Positions 19,275 through 29,800 of a stretch of DNA of 64,000 nucleotides are shown here, in pieces. The stretch's first letter is position 1; each line of letters begins with the position of its first letter. A program made the translations under genes and the position numbers. The DNA lies in assembly GCF_949628215.1 (NCBI RefSeq), contig NC_134276.1:59743733-59807732 (forward strand), given 5' to 3'. This DNA comes from Phalacrocorax aristotelis (lineage: Eukaryota > Chordata > Aves > Suliformes > Phalacrocoracidae). Below the pieces are notes generated by a model. That model had not been told where the DNA came from, made no database searches, and was given only the letters and a program-made list of their open reading frames with translations.

Positions 19275-21615
19275 GTAATTCGGGTTTCTTTCGGCAGATC
19301 CTCCCTCTCTGCCCCTTGCCTATAGATCTCTCTATAAACAGATGGAGGCACGGACAGAGAGGTATAAAATGATGAGAGCGATAAAATAAAGATCCCGGTT
19401 AATATATATATATTATATATATCCCCCCCCCGGCTCCATCACACGGCTGCGTTTGTTTTGGTTTCTTCTCCACCGGCATCCTCCCCCCCCCCCCACCCCT
19501 TTCCAGATTTCGAAAGGACATTTTACCCATTTCTTTTAATTTGTGGGGTGAGCGGTGTACGTTCGTGCCGAGGCTCGGCGGGGTCTTTCCCCAGAAAGGC
19601 AAAATAGAGCGCGAACTAAATTCTGCGGTCTTGTTGAAAGACGGGAAGACGTATACGTATAGATGTATATACACACACACACACATACATAAACCGCCTT
19701 ATGCATTTGCAATGCTGCGCGGTGTATTGGCATAGAACTTCAGCGCTTGTGAGCGTGGCTTTCGCGTACGGATACCGAGAGCGAGAAACTATATAAAAGA
19801 CGTGCAAAATCCGTCGTTAGTCCAAAATCCCGTTGGAAGTGGCAAAGCGTCCCTTTCTGGGAGTGCTTTCCATTAAATTTAAATGGTGTGAGCAAGGCAA
19901 TAAAATTCTCTCATTTCAAAAAGAAAAAAAGTGGTTTTAAAGTCTCACTCGAGGTGATTTAAGGTGCTTTTGCAACAGTTTATTAAATTATGTAATACGG
20001 AACAGAGGATTTGAGGCTTGGAAACTTCCACCCAAATCAGGTGGAAGAGGGGGGAAGGAGCCCCGGCTTATCCCGACGGAAAATCGCCTGAGCCGAAGGG
20101 TAACAAAAATAAACGCATCCTCCCGCCTCATCTATTATTCATTTACTACTCCTGCCGGCTCGAGCCGTGCCAGACTATTTCATAAAAGACGGCCAAAATA
20201 TTTTAGCGACTTCCACTCTAAATATTTACCCGGCGAAAGGCTAAAAAAAAAAACACCCCAAAAATCTCGAGGCCTATTGTCTTCTCAAGTGCTAAGCCCG
20301 ATGCGAGGTGCGAGACGAGCTTTAACAAGGTTTAAAATTTGAGAAATGCGTTTGCATGAGATGCCCGCACCGAAGGCATTGTGTCTGAGCGGATGTCTTT
20401 AAGAAACAATTTAGGTGCTAATGGAATTTAATGTTAAATGCTTCCCCTTTCAAAGGCGGGGGGGGGGGGGGGCGGGGAGGATGTGGAGTTCTCACCTCCA
20501 AATTACTCCCCGGCATTTGGAGTGCTGGCAGCCGGGCGAGAGGAATCCCTATGAAAATTAAATGAAGTATTTTACAGACGTTTGGTTTTCCCAGCGGATG
20601 TGCGTTTATCTCGAATATCCATACACGAAACAATCTGCCCAGTCTTAAATCTGTCGGTAATGGTTTCCAGTTTAACAGGATAGCGGATTTGGAACCGAGG
20701 TGAAACGGCTCCATGCTTTCCTTCTTTTTATTGTTGTAATTATTTATTTTTTTAAATATCGCTTTTCTTCTTCAGTCCTTTTCGGGGCCGGCACCACTTG
20801 GAATAAAACCCGAGCGCCCCGGCAGGGCCGCAGGCAGGGTGCCGGGCCGGGGGCGCCCGGGCCGGGGGCCGGGGGGTCGGTAGGAAAACCGTGCAGGGAA
20901 GGGGCACTGCCTCGCTGCAGGGCGAAGCGGCCCCGGCTCGGGGGCCCGGGCAAACCCGGCCTCTAGTTTTGGGAAGCTGAGGGGCGAAGCGGCTGGGAGC
21001 GGGGGACCGAGAGAGGAGTGGGGAAAAGCGGGGGGGAAAACCCGGGGGAGCCGGGCGCGGGGGCTGCGCGGGTTTTGCGCGGGGCCGGCCGCCCTCACCG
21101 CCGCCGCTCCGCCGCTCTCTTACAGGGGAGAAGCCCTTCCAGTGCGAGTTCGAAGGCTGCGACCGGCGCTTCGCCAACAGCAGCGACCGCAAGAAGCACA
21201 TGCACGTCCACACCTCGGACAAGCCCTACCTGTGCAAGATGTGCGACAAGTCCTACACCCACCCCAGCTCCCTGCGGAAGCACATGAAGGTACCCGGCCC
21301 CGCAGCCGGCGGCGGGAGGCGGGAGGGCGGCCGCCTCGCACCGGGCGCCCCGTCGGGGCGGCGGGCGGCGGGCGCGGGGCCCGGGGGCGGCGGCGGGCCG
21401 GGCCGGCGGCGGGGGGCGCTCCCGGGGGGCGGCGGCGGCCTCCCCGTCCCCCCGCCACCCGGCCGTGTTGCCTTTGCCCCCCAGGTGCACGAGTCGTCCC
21501 CGCAAGGCTCCGAGTCCTCCCCGGCCGCCAGCTCCGGCTACGAGTCCTCCACCCCCCCGGGGCTGGTGTCCCCCAGCGCCGAGTCGCAGAGCACCAGCAA
21601 CCTCTCCCCGGCGGC

Positions 21616-21646
<31 letters not shown>

Positions 21647-21769
21647 GCGGCGGCCGTGTCCGCCGTGCACCGGGGCAGCGGCGGCGGCGGCGGCGGTGGC
21701 AGCGGCGGCGGCGGCGGTGGCGGCGGCCACAGCGGCCTCTCCTCCAACTTCAACGAGTGGTACGTGTAG
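18263..21769 (+). CDS. ZIC2: ZIC2, zinc finger protein of the ZIC family (three exons, 486 aa)
   Basis: Nuclear C2H2 zinc-finger transcription factor needed for forebrain and midline development; human haploinsufficiency causes holoprosencephaly (HPE5). Coding exons join 18263..19274, 21126..21289 and 21485..21769, giving 486 residues (human 532). The N-terminus [15 protein letters not shown], the ZOC motif [12 protein letters not shown] (from residue 100), [32 protein letters not shown], a six-histidine run (213-218) and the ending NFNEWYV identify ZIC2 rather than ZIC1 or ZIC3. Five fingers: C237/C252/H265/H270; C281/C286/H302/H306; C314/C319/H332/H336; C344/C349/H362/H366; C374/C377/H390/H394. 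A 15-alanine run occupies residues 435-449. The human protein has longer N-terminal alanine and histidine runs. All splice sites are GT-AG and the frame is open throughout. Confidence 0.97.
19275..21125 (+). other. ZIC2: ZIC2 intron 1 (1.85 kb)
   Basis: GT at 19275-19276 and AG at 21124-21125. The intron interrupts a glycine codon between fingers 3 and 4, exactly as in ZIC5. Its middle (about 19850-20720) is AT-rich and complex, with TAAT-type cores, and may hold regulatory elements. G or C runs (19427-19436, 19487-19496, 20458-20474) and a TA run (19401-19421) are present. Confidence 0.95.
21126..21289 (+). CDS. ZIC2: ZIC2 coding exon 2
   Basis: A 164-bp exon completing glycine 338 and encoding residues 339-392: [39 protein letters not shown] and [11 protein letters not shown], that is finger 4 and most of finger 5. 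Acceptor TCTTACAG before GGGAGAAG; donor CATGAAG before GTACCC. Ends in phase 0. Confidence 0.97.
21290..21484 (+). other. ZIC2: ZIC2 intron 2 (195 bp)
   Basis: Short, about 80-90% G+C by eye, starting GTACCC and ending CCCCCCAG. ZIC5 lacks this second intron, so it distinguishes the two paralogues. Confidence 0.95.
21485..21769 (+). CDS. ZIC2: ZIC2 coding exon 3
   Basis: Encodes residues 393-486: the last histidine of finger 5 ([12 protein letters not shown]), [17 protein letters not shown], the 15-alanine run (21611-21655: eight GCG, one GCA, five GCG, one GCC), VSAVHRG, a glycine/serine run and the conserved ending [10 protein letters not shown] with stop TAG at 21767-21769. In human ZIC2 the equivalent alanine run is also 15 long, and its expansion is a known cause of holoprosencephaly. 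Confidence 0.97.
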
Positions 21770-23100
21770 GGCGCCGCCGGACTGCTCTGCACGGCCCCGC
21801 CGCGCCCTCCCCTCCCCGCCCCGGCGGCGGCGGGAAGGAGGGAGCGACCCCGCCGGAGATGCGCCGGGAGATGCCGCCGCACCCGCTGGCAGCGAAATGA
21901 CGGCCGAGCAGGACGGGGACGGGGGGCCTTTACCTCCCCACACCCCTCCCGCCTTCGGGCCTTTTTATTGGAATTTTTTTCTTTTTGTTTTGTGAGAACA
22001 TTTCGAACCAGAAAAAAAATTTCTATAAAAGTCCGTGCTGAAAAACGTAAGAGAATGAGTAAATAAATAGAGAAACGGAAAGGGGAGAGGAGAGAAAAAA
22101 ACCCACAACAACCCACCCCCAAACGCCACCAACACACCACCCAGCAAAAAGCTTCTCAAGCCGGCGGAAAGAAACTCTCCCTCCGGAGCCTGGAGACAAA
22201 AGATCAGAGACTGAAACCCCTCCGGCCCCTGCGCCTCCCCGCCCGGAGCAGCCCGCGCCCTCCCGCCCCCCGAACTGTGTACATAGCGGCCCTCTCCTTC
22301 CTCCGGCGAGGGGGGGAACGGGGTTTTTCCTGGATTCTTGGTGTATAGAAGTTCGTCCCGTTTGTAAACCGCGGATTGGTCCCCTTCTTCTTCTTCTTCT
22401 TTTTCTCCCCCATCTTTCTTTTTTTTCCCCCCTCTTCCTCCCTCCTCGAGAAAGTGATGGACTTGGTTTGTTTTCTCCCGGTCCCCCTCCCCGCCTCCCT
22501 CTCTCCTCCTTTTTTAGTTCACCCTTTAAAAAGAAAAAAAAAAAAAAGTAACGTGGAAGAAAAAAAAAGGTTTCTTTTGTAATTGTGATATCTTGAATAT
22601 TGTGTTCCTTTTTAAGAGGCAACTTGATTGTAAACTGCATTTCAACTATAGACTGGGGAAGAAATCCCGTGCCAAAGTCTCTGTTCTGTCACTCACAGAC
22701 ACACACACACACGAAACAACAACGCTTGTGAATGTATTTTTTCTGTTAGCTGGGTTTACATGTGATGTTTTAGTGCTTTTGCAAGTTCAATTTGTTAGTT
22801 CCTGTTCGGAAGATTGTGAGGAAAAATAAACGTCGTGCCGTTAGCTTTTCCGTAATAACACCCTTCCTCCTGTAAATACCTGTTACCATATTTATCCATT
22901 TGTAATTAAATTATGGTATTAACTTGCTACAGAGGAAACAGTATTTATAAAGAATGTTTCTTAACTATAAATATGTACAATTGTGAGCATAAACTGTTTC
23001 AGATTTTTTATTTGAAGGTTTAAGTGGTTTCATCATTTCTTGTGATATGTTTTGAGAGTAATGCATACAGAAATATAATAAAACGTGTTGAAACTGCACA
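21770..23100 (+). other. ZIC2: ZIC2 3' UTR
   Basis: The GC-rich start gives way to AU-rich sequence. AATAAA hexamers lie at 22062-22067, 22825-22830 and 23077-23082; the last, after a long AT-rich stretch, is the likeliest main end and would give a 3' UTR of about 1.3 kb. A Pumilio-type UGUAAAUA lies at 22871-22878. The AT-rich part (about 22560-23095) looks like conserved 3' UTR rather than random DNA, but this is judged by eye only. Confidence 0.65.
23077..23082 (+). terminator. Candidate ZIC2 polyadenylation signal
   Basis: AATAAA followed about 20 nt on by a TG-rich stretch (TGGGCTGTTTCC), the usual downstream-element arrangement. Alternatives lie at 22825-22830 and 22062-22067. Confidence 0.5.
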
Positions 23101-24364
23101 TGGGCTGTTTCCTTTTTACGCCAAGGGCTTTCCGAAACCTGCTGCAATGCATGTGAGGGGCTGAGCGGTGGCTGCAAAACAAATGCTTTTTTAAAAATCC
23201 GCCGGTTTCTGGAGCAGGAGGATTTCTTCCAGCTGGGATGCCCATCCAGAAAAAAAAAAAAGAAGAAAAAAGAAAAAAAAAAAAAAAGGAAAAAATAAAC
23301 CAAACCCAAACATTTTGGGAAGCCTCTGGGCTAAAAGAAAAGGGCGAGCGTTTGCATGTTCCCCAAGTGACTCGCAAGGCAGGATCGCCTTTAGGAAGAG
23401 CTTCACACGGCCGGAGTGCAGCTCCTTCGCCTCCTGCCTTAGCTCGGGCTCACGCCGCCCCCCCCCGCGGGACCCCACCGCCCGCAGGGTGACAAAGCGG
23501 GGCGCTCCGGGAGGAAGGTGGAGGGGCCACGGCCCGGCGCCGGGCTTTGCGGGCTGGACTCGGCTTTGAGCCCTAAATCGTCTTCTCCGGCGCCTACCGG
23601 TATTTTTGGTAGGCTCCATCCAGCTCTGGAGAGGGGAAAGTGGCGATGCCCGAGAGCTCACATTTCCCTTCGAGCTTTGCTTCCCCCCCCCCCCCGCATC
23701 CTTTCCTCTCCCTTTTTTTCCAGCCCAGGGAGCGGTTTGGGCTGCCCGATGTGTTGGGCGAGGCTCCGCCGGCCGCCGGGCGCTGCCTTTCCCGTTCAGG
23801 TCCGGCGGGCAGCGGCTCTCCGGGCACACCCCGCTGCACCGGGACACCTGAGGCGGCCGTGACAGCAACCGGGAAACCGTAGAAAAAAAAGGTCGGCCTC
23901 GCCAAGCCACCGAACTACGCCCCGCGAAGAGGCAGCGGTGTGAGGCGGGCTCCGAGCGCCCTGCGGTGGCTGGGCCGCCTTCAGCGGCGGCTTGTGCAGG
24001 CGGGGAGAGCCCTTGGCTCCTCACACCCCGCCGGCCCTGCCGCTCCCCCCCCGCCCCCGGCCGGGCCCCCGTTTGGGTTTTTCGGATTTTGTGCCCCGTT
24101 TTCGAACAGCAATAGAGGCGTCCTCAGCCGGTGTGGGGCAAGATAGGTGGGGAGATGGGGGTACGCGGGGCCCTACTCGCTTCTGGGGTGAGGTGGGGGT
24201 TACCTACACGCAAGGGGAGGGGAGGAGGGAGGGCAAGACACCCCCCACACACCCCCTCAACCCCGTCCCGCCGCTGCCGAGGAAGTTTCGATGCGGAGCG
24301 GGAGCTTCCCCTGCGGCCGCGCCCCTCCCAGCGCCGCCATCCCCGTGCACACGGCGGGCTCCCC

Positions 24365-24455
24365 GGGTAATCAAACGGCTATTAAAACCTAATTTATGTT
24401 CGGTAATAATATTACGCCAAAAAATATTTATTAAAATCATTGGCATATGCCGCCT
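24365..24455. promoter_or_regulatory. Homeodomain-site cluster with paired-class P3 palindrome
   Basis: Within about 90 bp of AT-rich DNA: GGTAATC near 24366, CTAATTTATG near 24390, the palindrome TAAT-AAT-ATTA (24404-24414) and further TTATTAA and ATCATTGG sequence. TAAT-N3-ATTA is the established P3 dimer site of paired-class homeodomains. The island sits in very GC-rich DNA 2.6 kb beyond the ZIC2 stop. Confidence 0.4.
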
Positions 24456-25682
24456 GCCCCTTAGAGAGATCCGTGGGAAATGCAGCTGCGAGGATCCCTC
24501 TTTGTCCTGCCGGCCTCCCTGCAGCCGAAAAAACAAACGGGGGTCCCTCTTCAGAGCCCGGCGCGTGCTGCCAGCCCTTGCCAGCCCCCGACTGCCCAAA
24601 TCACACCCCTCCCCCACCCCCCGGGCCCGGGGACGCACGGGCAGCCCTGCCAGGGGGCAGCGACCCCCGCTCCCCGGCCCTCCCCGCCCTGGCGGGCTCT
24701 GCCACGGCCGGCGAGAAGACCCCCTTATCCCTCCCCTCGGAGCCGCTCCTGGCTTCGGGAGAGCTCCAGAGGTGATTCCCCCCTTCCTCGACCCCCGATA
24801 GCGGGGATGCGCTGAGAAGGCGGCCCCCACCACCAGTCCAGGGCGCGGGTCGTGTGGCAGCAGGGGCAGCCCCGCTCCCCCCGGGAAGGGAAGCCACTCC
24901 GCAGACAGGCCCGGGGAAGGGGCTGCGGCGGCCCTGGCCGTCAGCAAGCCCCCTCCCCCCCCTTCCCCGTCCTCCCCGGGCTGGCCCTGAACTTGACCCT
25001 GGCCTTGGTGCATCCAGCCCGCAGCCCCTCTCCGCCCGCCTCCCCCAGGCCCTGACCCCGGCCCTGCCCCGCCACGCTTAAGGGAGATCGGTAATTCACC
25101 GGGTTCAGGGGTTGGGGTCTTTCTTTCTTTTTGGGGGGGGGGGTAGTGGGAAAAGGGCAGCCAAGACTCGCCTCGCAGCCTTGTGAGCGGGTGGCCCGGG
25201 CTCAGGGAACCCCGGCCCCGGAGTCCTCCTCTGCGCCCCTCCTGCCCCCTATCCTTCCTCCACCTCGTCCCCCTCACCCTAATTTCCTCCAACCTCACAC
25301 ATCAAACCCCCCCCCCCCGGCTCTCTCGCTTTGTCTCCCACACTGAGCCTGAGCTTCCCAAACCTCCCTGCCCCGGCCCTGAAGGCAACCTGGGGACCAA
25401 TCTGGAGGGAGGCCGGGGGTTCCCTTGGCAGCCCCGACCCTCCCCCGTCACCCCCGTCACCCCCGCAGCGGGCGGCGTGCCCCGGCCGGCTGCCTCCACG
25501 CTCCGACGGCGCTGCCCCGACGGCTCCTGGGCCGCCCCGGCCCCGCGGGACCCCCCGTGGGCAGTGGGGGGCACGGCGCTGCCCTTCCCCCGGCACCCCG
25601 CGACCGGGAGGGCCGTGCCCGGCTGCGGCAACCCTGCCTGGCCCCTTCTCCCCCGGCGGCGTGACTCTTCATTTACCGTGAA

Positions 25683-25745
25683 AAGCAGCGTGGAGTGGTG
25701 GTTTTAAGACTAATTTTTATTTTTCTGATTAATCATAAAAAATTG
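25683..25745. promoter_or_regulatory. Short AT-rich island with GATTAATC palindrome
   Basis: An AT-rich insert between GC-rich flanks containing ACTAATTTTT and the perfect palindrome GATTAATC (25727-25734), which overlaps two bicoid/homeodomain-type half-sites. No coding potential. Confidence 0.3.
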
Positions 25746-27859
25746 GCTTCTAACTCTGCCTGGAGACCCCCTGGAAAGATTTCCCTGGGCATTGTTCTCT
25801 CCTTATGCGCTCCTCCCAAGGAGAAAAAAAAAAAAAATTAAAAAAAATTGAGGCTCCCTCCATAAACCGAGCCGTGCTCTGCCCCAGGCCCCGGCAATAG
25901 GAGGGCAGCTCGCCTCTCGGGGCTCTGTCCTGCCCGTACCTGCCCACGCTGCCTGCACCGAGCGAAACCCGCTTCTCCACCTGGACGGCCGCTCCAGCGC
26001 TTTTGTGGCGGAGCCGGCGGCGACCAAACAACAACAACAAAAACAACAACAAAAAAGGGCGAAGCCAAAGGCAAACCAACCTCCCACCAAAGAGAGATGA
26101 CAGCGGCCCAAACCGAAATAAAATATAATACCGGCAGCTTTCGCCCGAACCCGAGGGCGGAGGGGCTACCGGGCCCGGCGGTGCCGCTGCCGGTGCCGGT
26201 ACCGGCGGGGCCCCGCAGCAGGCAGGGGGGCTGCCCCTGCCCGGCCAAGCCCCCGCCGCGGGCAGCCGGGGGACAGCGGCCCGGGCTGCAGCCGCTCCGC
26301 TTGGCTCTGGCCAGACCTCCCCAAACTCCTCCACAGCCTTTTAAGTTTCCCCTTTGTTTTCAGAAACTCGTACACGTTTCCTGCCCGCTATGAAGACATA
26401 ACAGGCTCCCCCAAACCTCTCCCCAGCCACACGTGCGCGCTAGACGTGCTCCCGGGCACAGCGAGGTACGTATATTTTTCATCTCCGTGCATGGCTGGGA
26501 TTTTTGTTGGTGTTTTTTAATCTCGTGGTTGGCTTTTTTCCCCCATCCTTCTTTTTTCTTCTTCCCTTTTTTTTTAAATTTTTCTTTTTTCTTCCTTTTT
26601 TTTCTTTTTCCCCTTTCCCCCCGAGCCAGCCGCCTGGGGAAGGAGCCGCATTTTACCAGCAGAGCAAGCAAAAACTATTGTCCCACCCTGCAGGGCACGC
26701 TGCCCCCCTCCCTCCCAAAGTGCAATTCCTCCTCAGTGCTTTTGGGTTCCGCTCCTTTTTTGCTTTTTTTTTTTTTTCTTTTCTTTTTTTTTTGTTGGCC
26801 CCGATCAGGCTGGGGGGGAGGGTGTCTTTACCTTTAATACTCGGGGGGGAAGAAAAGAAGAAAGGGGAAGAGCAGCAGCAGAAGACCGGGGGCGAGAGGA
26901 CCTTCGCCAGAGGTTTCAAGTCTTTATTTAATAATACTTCAAAGTGGTTGCCCTACTGCTGCTGTCCCGAGGAGAGGAAGCGCGGCACCAAACGGACCGC
27001 CGTTCCCACTTCCTCGCAGGGCAGGAAACACGAGCAGGTTCCCCCCGCGTGCCTCGCCCGTGGCCCCGAGTGTTTTTTCAATGACGCCCGCGGAGGGAAC
27101 CGGGACCGCGCTCCCGAGCGGCGGGACCCAGCGCGGAGGGAGAGCTTCTCCGGCGGCCCCCACGCCGCCACGCCGCCCCACGCGTGGGAGCGAGCAGTTG
27201 CGTCCCGGAGCGGGAAAAACGTTCTTTTGGTGTTAAAAAAAAATAATAAAATAACAGGCAACAGAAGCAGGGGAGGGGGGTGGGAATTCACTCAAGCACC
27301 AGTAAATGATTGAGCGGGTGTTTTACACGCGCGGCACCGCTCCTGGCGGAGGGCCGTGGGCTGCCGTGGGGTCCGCGGGGGGACCTGGGGTGCCCAGCCT
27401 GGGGCAGGCGGCGTTGACCGCCACGGGACGTGGACGACTCGACGCCGTCCCACGGGGCTCCGCCGGCCGCGGGTGGCGTGGGGGAGCCGTGCCGCGTCCC
27501 GGCCGCTCCAGGTCCGTGGGTGGCCGCGTCCGGGGCGCCCCGCGGGGCCGGGGGCAAAGGCTCGGCCCGACCCACCGCCCGGGGGGGGCTCTTGGCCGCG
27601 GAGCCCCCGCGGGAAATGGGGTATGTGCGTGTGCGGCGTGCGCGCCCGTGTGCGTGGGTTTGGTCTGAATCTCGATATAAATCAGTTATTTGCGGGGGGG
27701 GGGGGGGGAGAGAGAGAAAAGAGCAATTTTCCTTCCAACTTTTTTTTTTTTTTCTTCTTCTGCTTCTTCTTCTTCCTTAGAGCACTAATTCCTCTGTGTG
27801 GGCAAACAGCCCTTCTCCTTTGATTCCTAGTCACAGCCCCTAGATTAAATCCCGGTTTT

Positions 27860-28190
27860 AATGAGAGCCGTGGCGGTGGCCGCATTAGGTGATGATAGTT
27901 ATGAAGACGCTCTGACCTGTTTTGATGAAGAGGATCTGACCTGTAGGGAGAGAGGGAAAGGTCAGCCACATGCAGTGGCCAGATTTCTGCTCGTTCCCGG
28001 CACATGCTGCTACAATATTGATCCGTGGAGAAAGATAAACATAAAAGCTAGATCCTATGTCCTGAATACTAATGAACATGGCTTCCAGATTTTAATTGTT
28101 GTTGACTTCTTATTTCCACCGTAAACATTTGCTGACCTCCGTAGGGCAATTTCCCCCGGTGTTATTTCAATTTCTTTGATTTTGTTTTAT
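27860..28190. promoter_or_regulatory. Candidate element with four nuclear-receptor half-sites
   Basis: TGACCT at 27913-27918 and 27937-27942, AGGTCA at 27959-27964 and TGACCT at 28133-28138, with the first two inside a 24-bp-period repeat of TCTGACCTGT. The block also has ordinary complex composition unlike its flanks. An 87-codon frame (27861-28124) crosses it but shows no recognisable protein features. Function is inferred. Confidence 0.35.
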
Positions 28191-28969
28191 TTTATTCACT
28201 CTGATTTTATCCTATTCCCCCCCTCGGGGCCCCCCCCCCCCCCAATCACCGACTCTGTCTCCCGTTGGAAATCTTCCTCGCAAGTTACTCTCCCCAGCAG
28301 CCGCGGCGCGACCCCCCGCCCGCCCCTGCCTTCCCCGAGCCGGCGCAGCGGAGGCGAGGGCGGCCGCCAGCGGGGGAAAAGCCCTTCCCGAAAGGCGATA
28401 TCCCGACCTGGGATCCACCTTTCCCATTTCTCTTTCACTCCTCGCTTCATTCCCTCGCAGCTTAATGCTGCAGATGACACCGGTGTTGTGGGGTGGTTTT
28501 TTGGTTGGTTGGTGGTTTGGGTTTTGGGTTCGGTGTGGGGTTTTTTTTTTTTGTTTTTTTTTTTTTTCCTTCTCCTCTTCCTCACCTCGCGGCAAAACCA
28601 GCAAGGGAAGTGAGCTCTCTCTGCAAAGCCTCCCGACTGTTCCCAGGCTACATACACCCACGGGAGGCGTGGAGGGCTGGGACCACGCCGTCGTCTCGGG
28701 GAGAGAGGCAGGGCAGCGGCGCTTTCCCCCTGCCTGCCCGGAGCCGGCGGGGGGAGGCTCTTCTCGCAGGGAGTTCGCGGCCCCGGTAAAACGCTATAAA
28801 TAAATGGTGAAGGATCGTTCCCTGCCCCGGGCTGCCGCTTGGAGATGTTTCGGTTTTATACCCTTCGAGATGGTCAAAAATTCACTGTGAATCGGGTAAA
28901 GCCTCCAGCGAAGCAGCTCAGCCCGAAGCCGCGTTTCAAGTTTCCGTCGCTTCACGGACGACCCCGAGC

Positions 28970-29800
28970 CAGCGCCATCGACTCTATAGGGGCAATTAAC
29001 TATAGCGGGCTGACGTTTAAGAAAAGGAGGGAGATATTAAACTCTAATTCCCGTCATTACAAATAATTTTCGTGAAGGGAACTTCTAAAAGCTTTTTTCT
29101 TTTTTTTTTTTTTCTTCCTCCCTTACACTTTCCAGTCTATTTTTTAACCCCTGAGTGATTTACTACGTAAGTAATTTTAGAGGATACAGTTTACAGCTTG
29201 AGTTATTAGACCGAACACCTCTGGCTGACACCGCAACACCTTTTTTTCTGCCTGCAGCTGTGAGTCACAACCCCGTTTTCATACCAAACTGCGGCGCATT
29301 CCTTTACAATATAGACTTCCTTCTTGCAAAGATCAAACATGCTCCGGCCAAGGTTTTTATTTTAAAATACAGGAAAATTAAAACTAAACACGGACTGTAA
29401 AGGAAAAAAAAAACACCAACAAACCAACCAAATGCATCATTGCTTTCCCCGCTGTCTCTCCTACTAAAATAAAAGAAAATAAAATTAGGACGGAACGGCG
29501 TAGACCGCTCCAATAAAATAACACAGTGACAGAGCCAACACAGTTGATTTCGACTGGAACGGGAACGGATCCTTCTGTTTGCTGTTATTTATTTATGCAT
29601 TATTGTGGCTATGGTTTTAATTATATGTGGGAATGTCAGGCCAAGACGCCGTAACCGTAGCCTCCCTTTAACACACTTTTCCTATTTGTTTAATGCCAGC
29701 GCTACAAGGCTACAACAGGCACCAGAAGGAAAAATGGTTTCAATATTCTGTTTAAGAGTTTACAACAGGGAATCCCGGAATTACAGGGAAACCCGCAGGC
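28970..29800. promoter_or_regulatory. AT-rich block, candidate conserved non-coding DNA
   Basis: Several hundred bases of balanced, non-repetitive sequence with many ATTA/TAAT cores, TTATTTATGCATTATTG (near 29587) and GGGGCAATTAACTATAGC (near 28989). It lies between CpG-rich segments about 7-8 kb past ZIC2. No frame or repeat explains it. Confidence 0.3.

Noticed and set aside
24204-25298. 364-codon minus-strand frame downstream of ZIC2
   Set aside because: Stop codons are rare in this GC-rich DNA; the translation is low-complexity Gly/Pro/Arg and no splice or domain evidence supports it.
27861-28124. 87-codon frame with a cysteine- and acid-rich start
   Set aside because: It overlaps the nuclear-receptor half-site block, and a short frame of this length is expected by chance.
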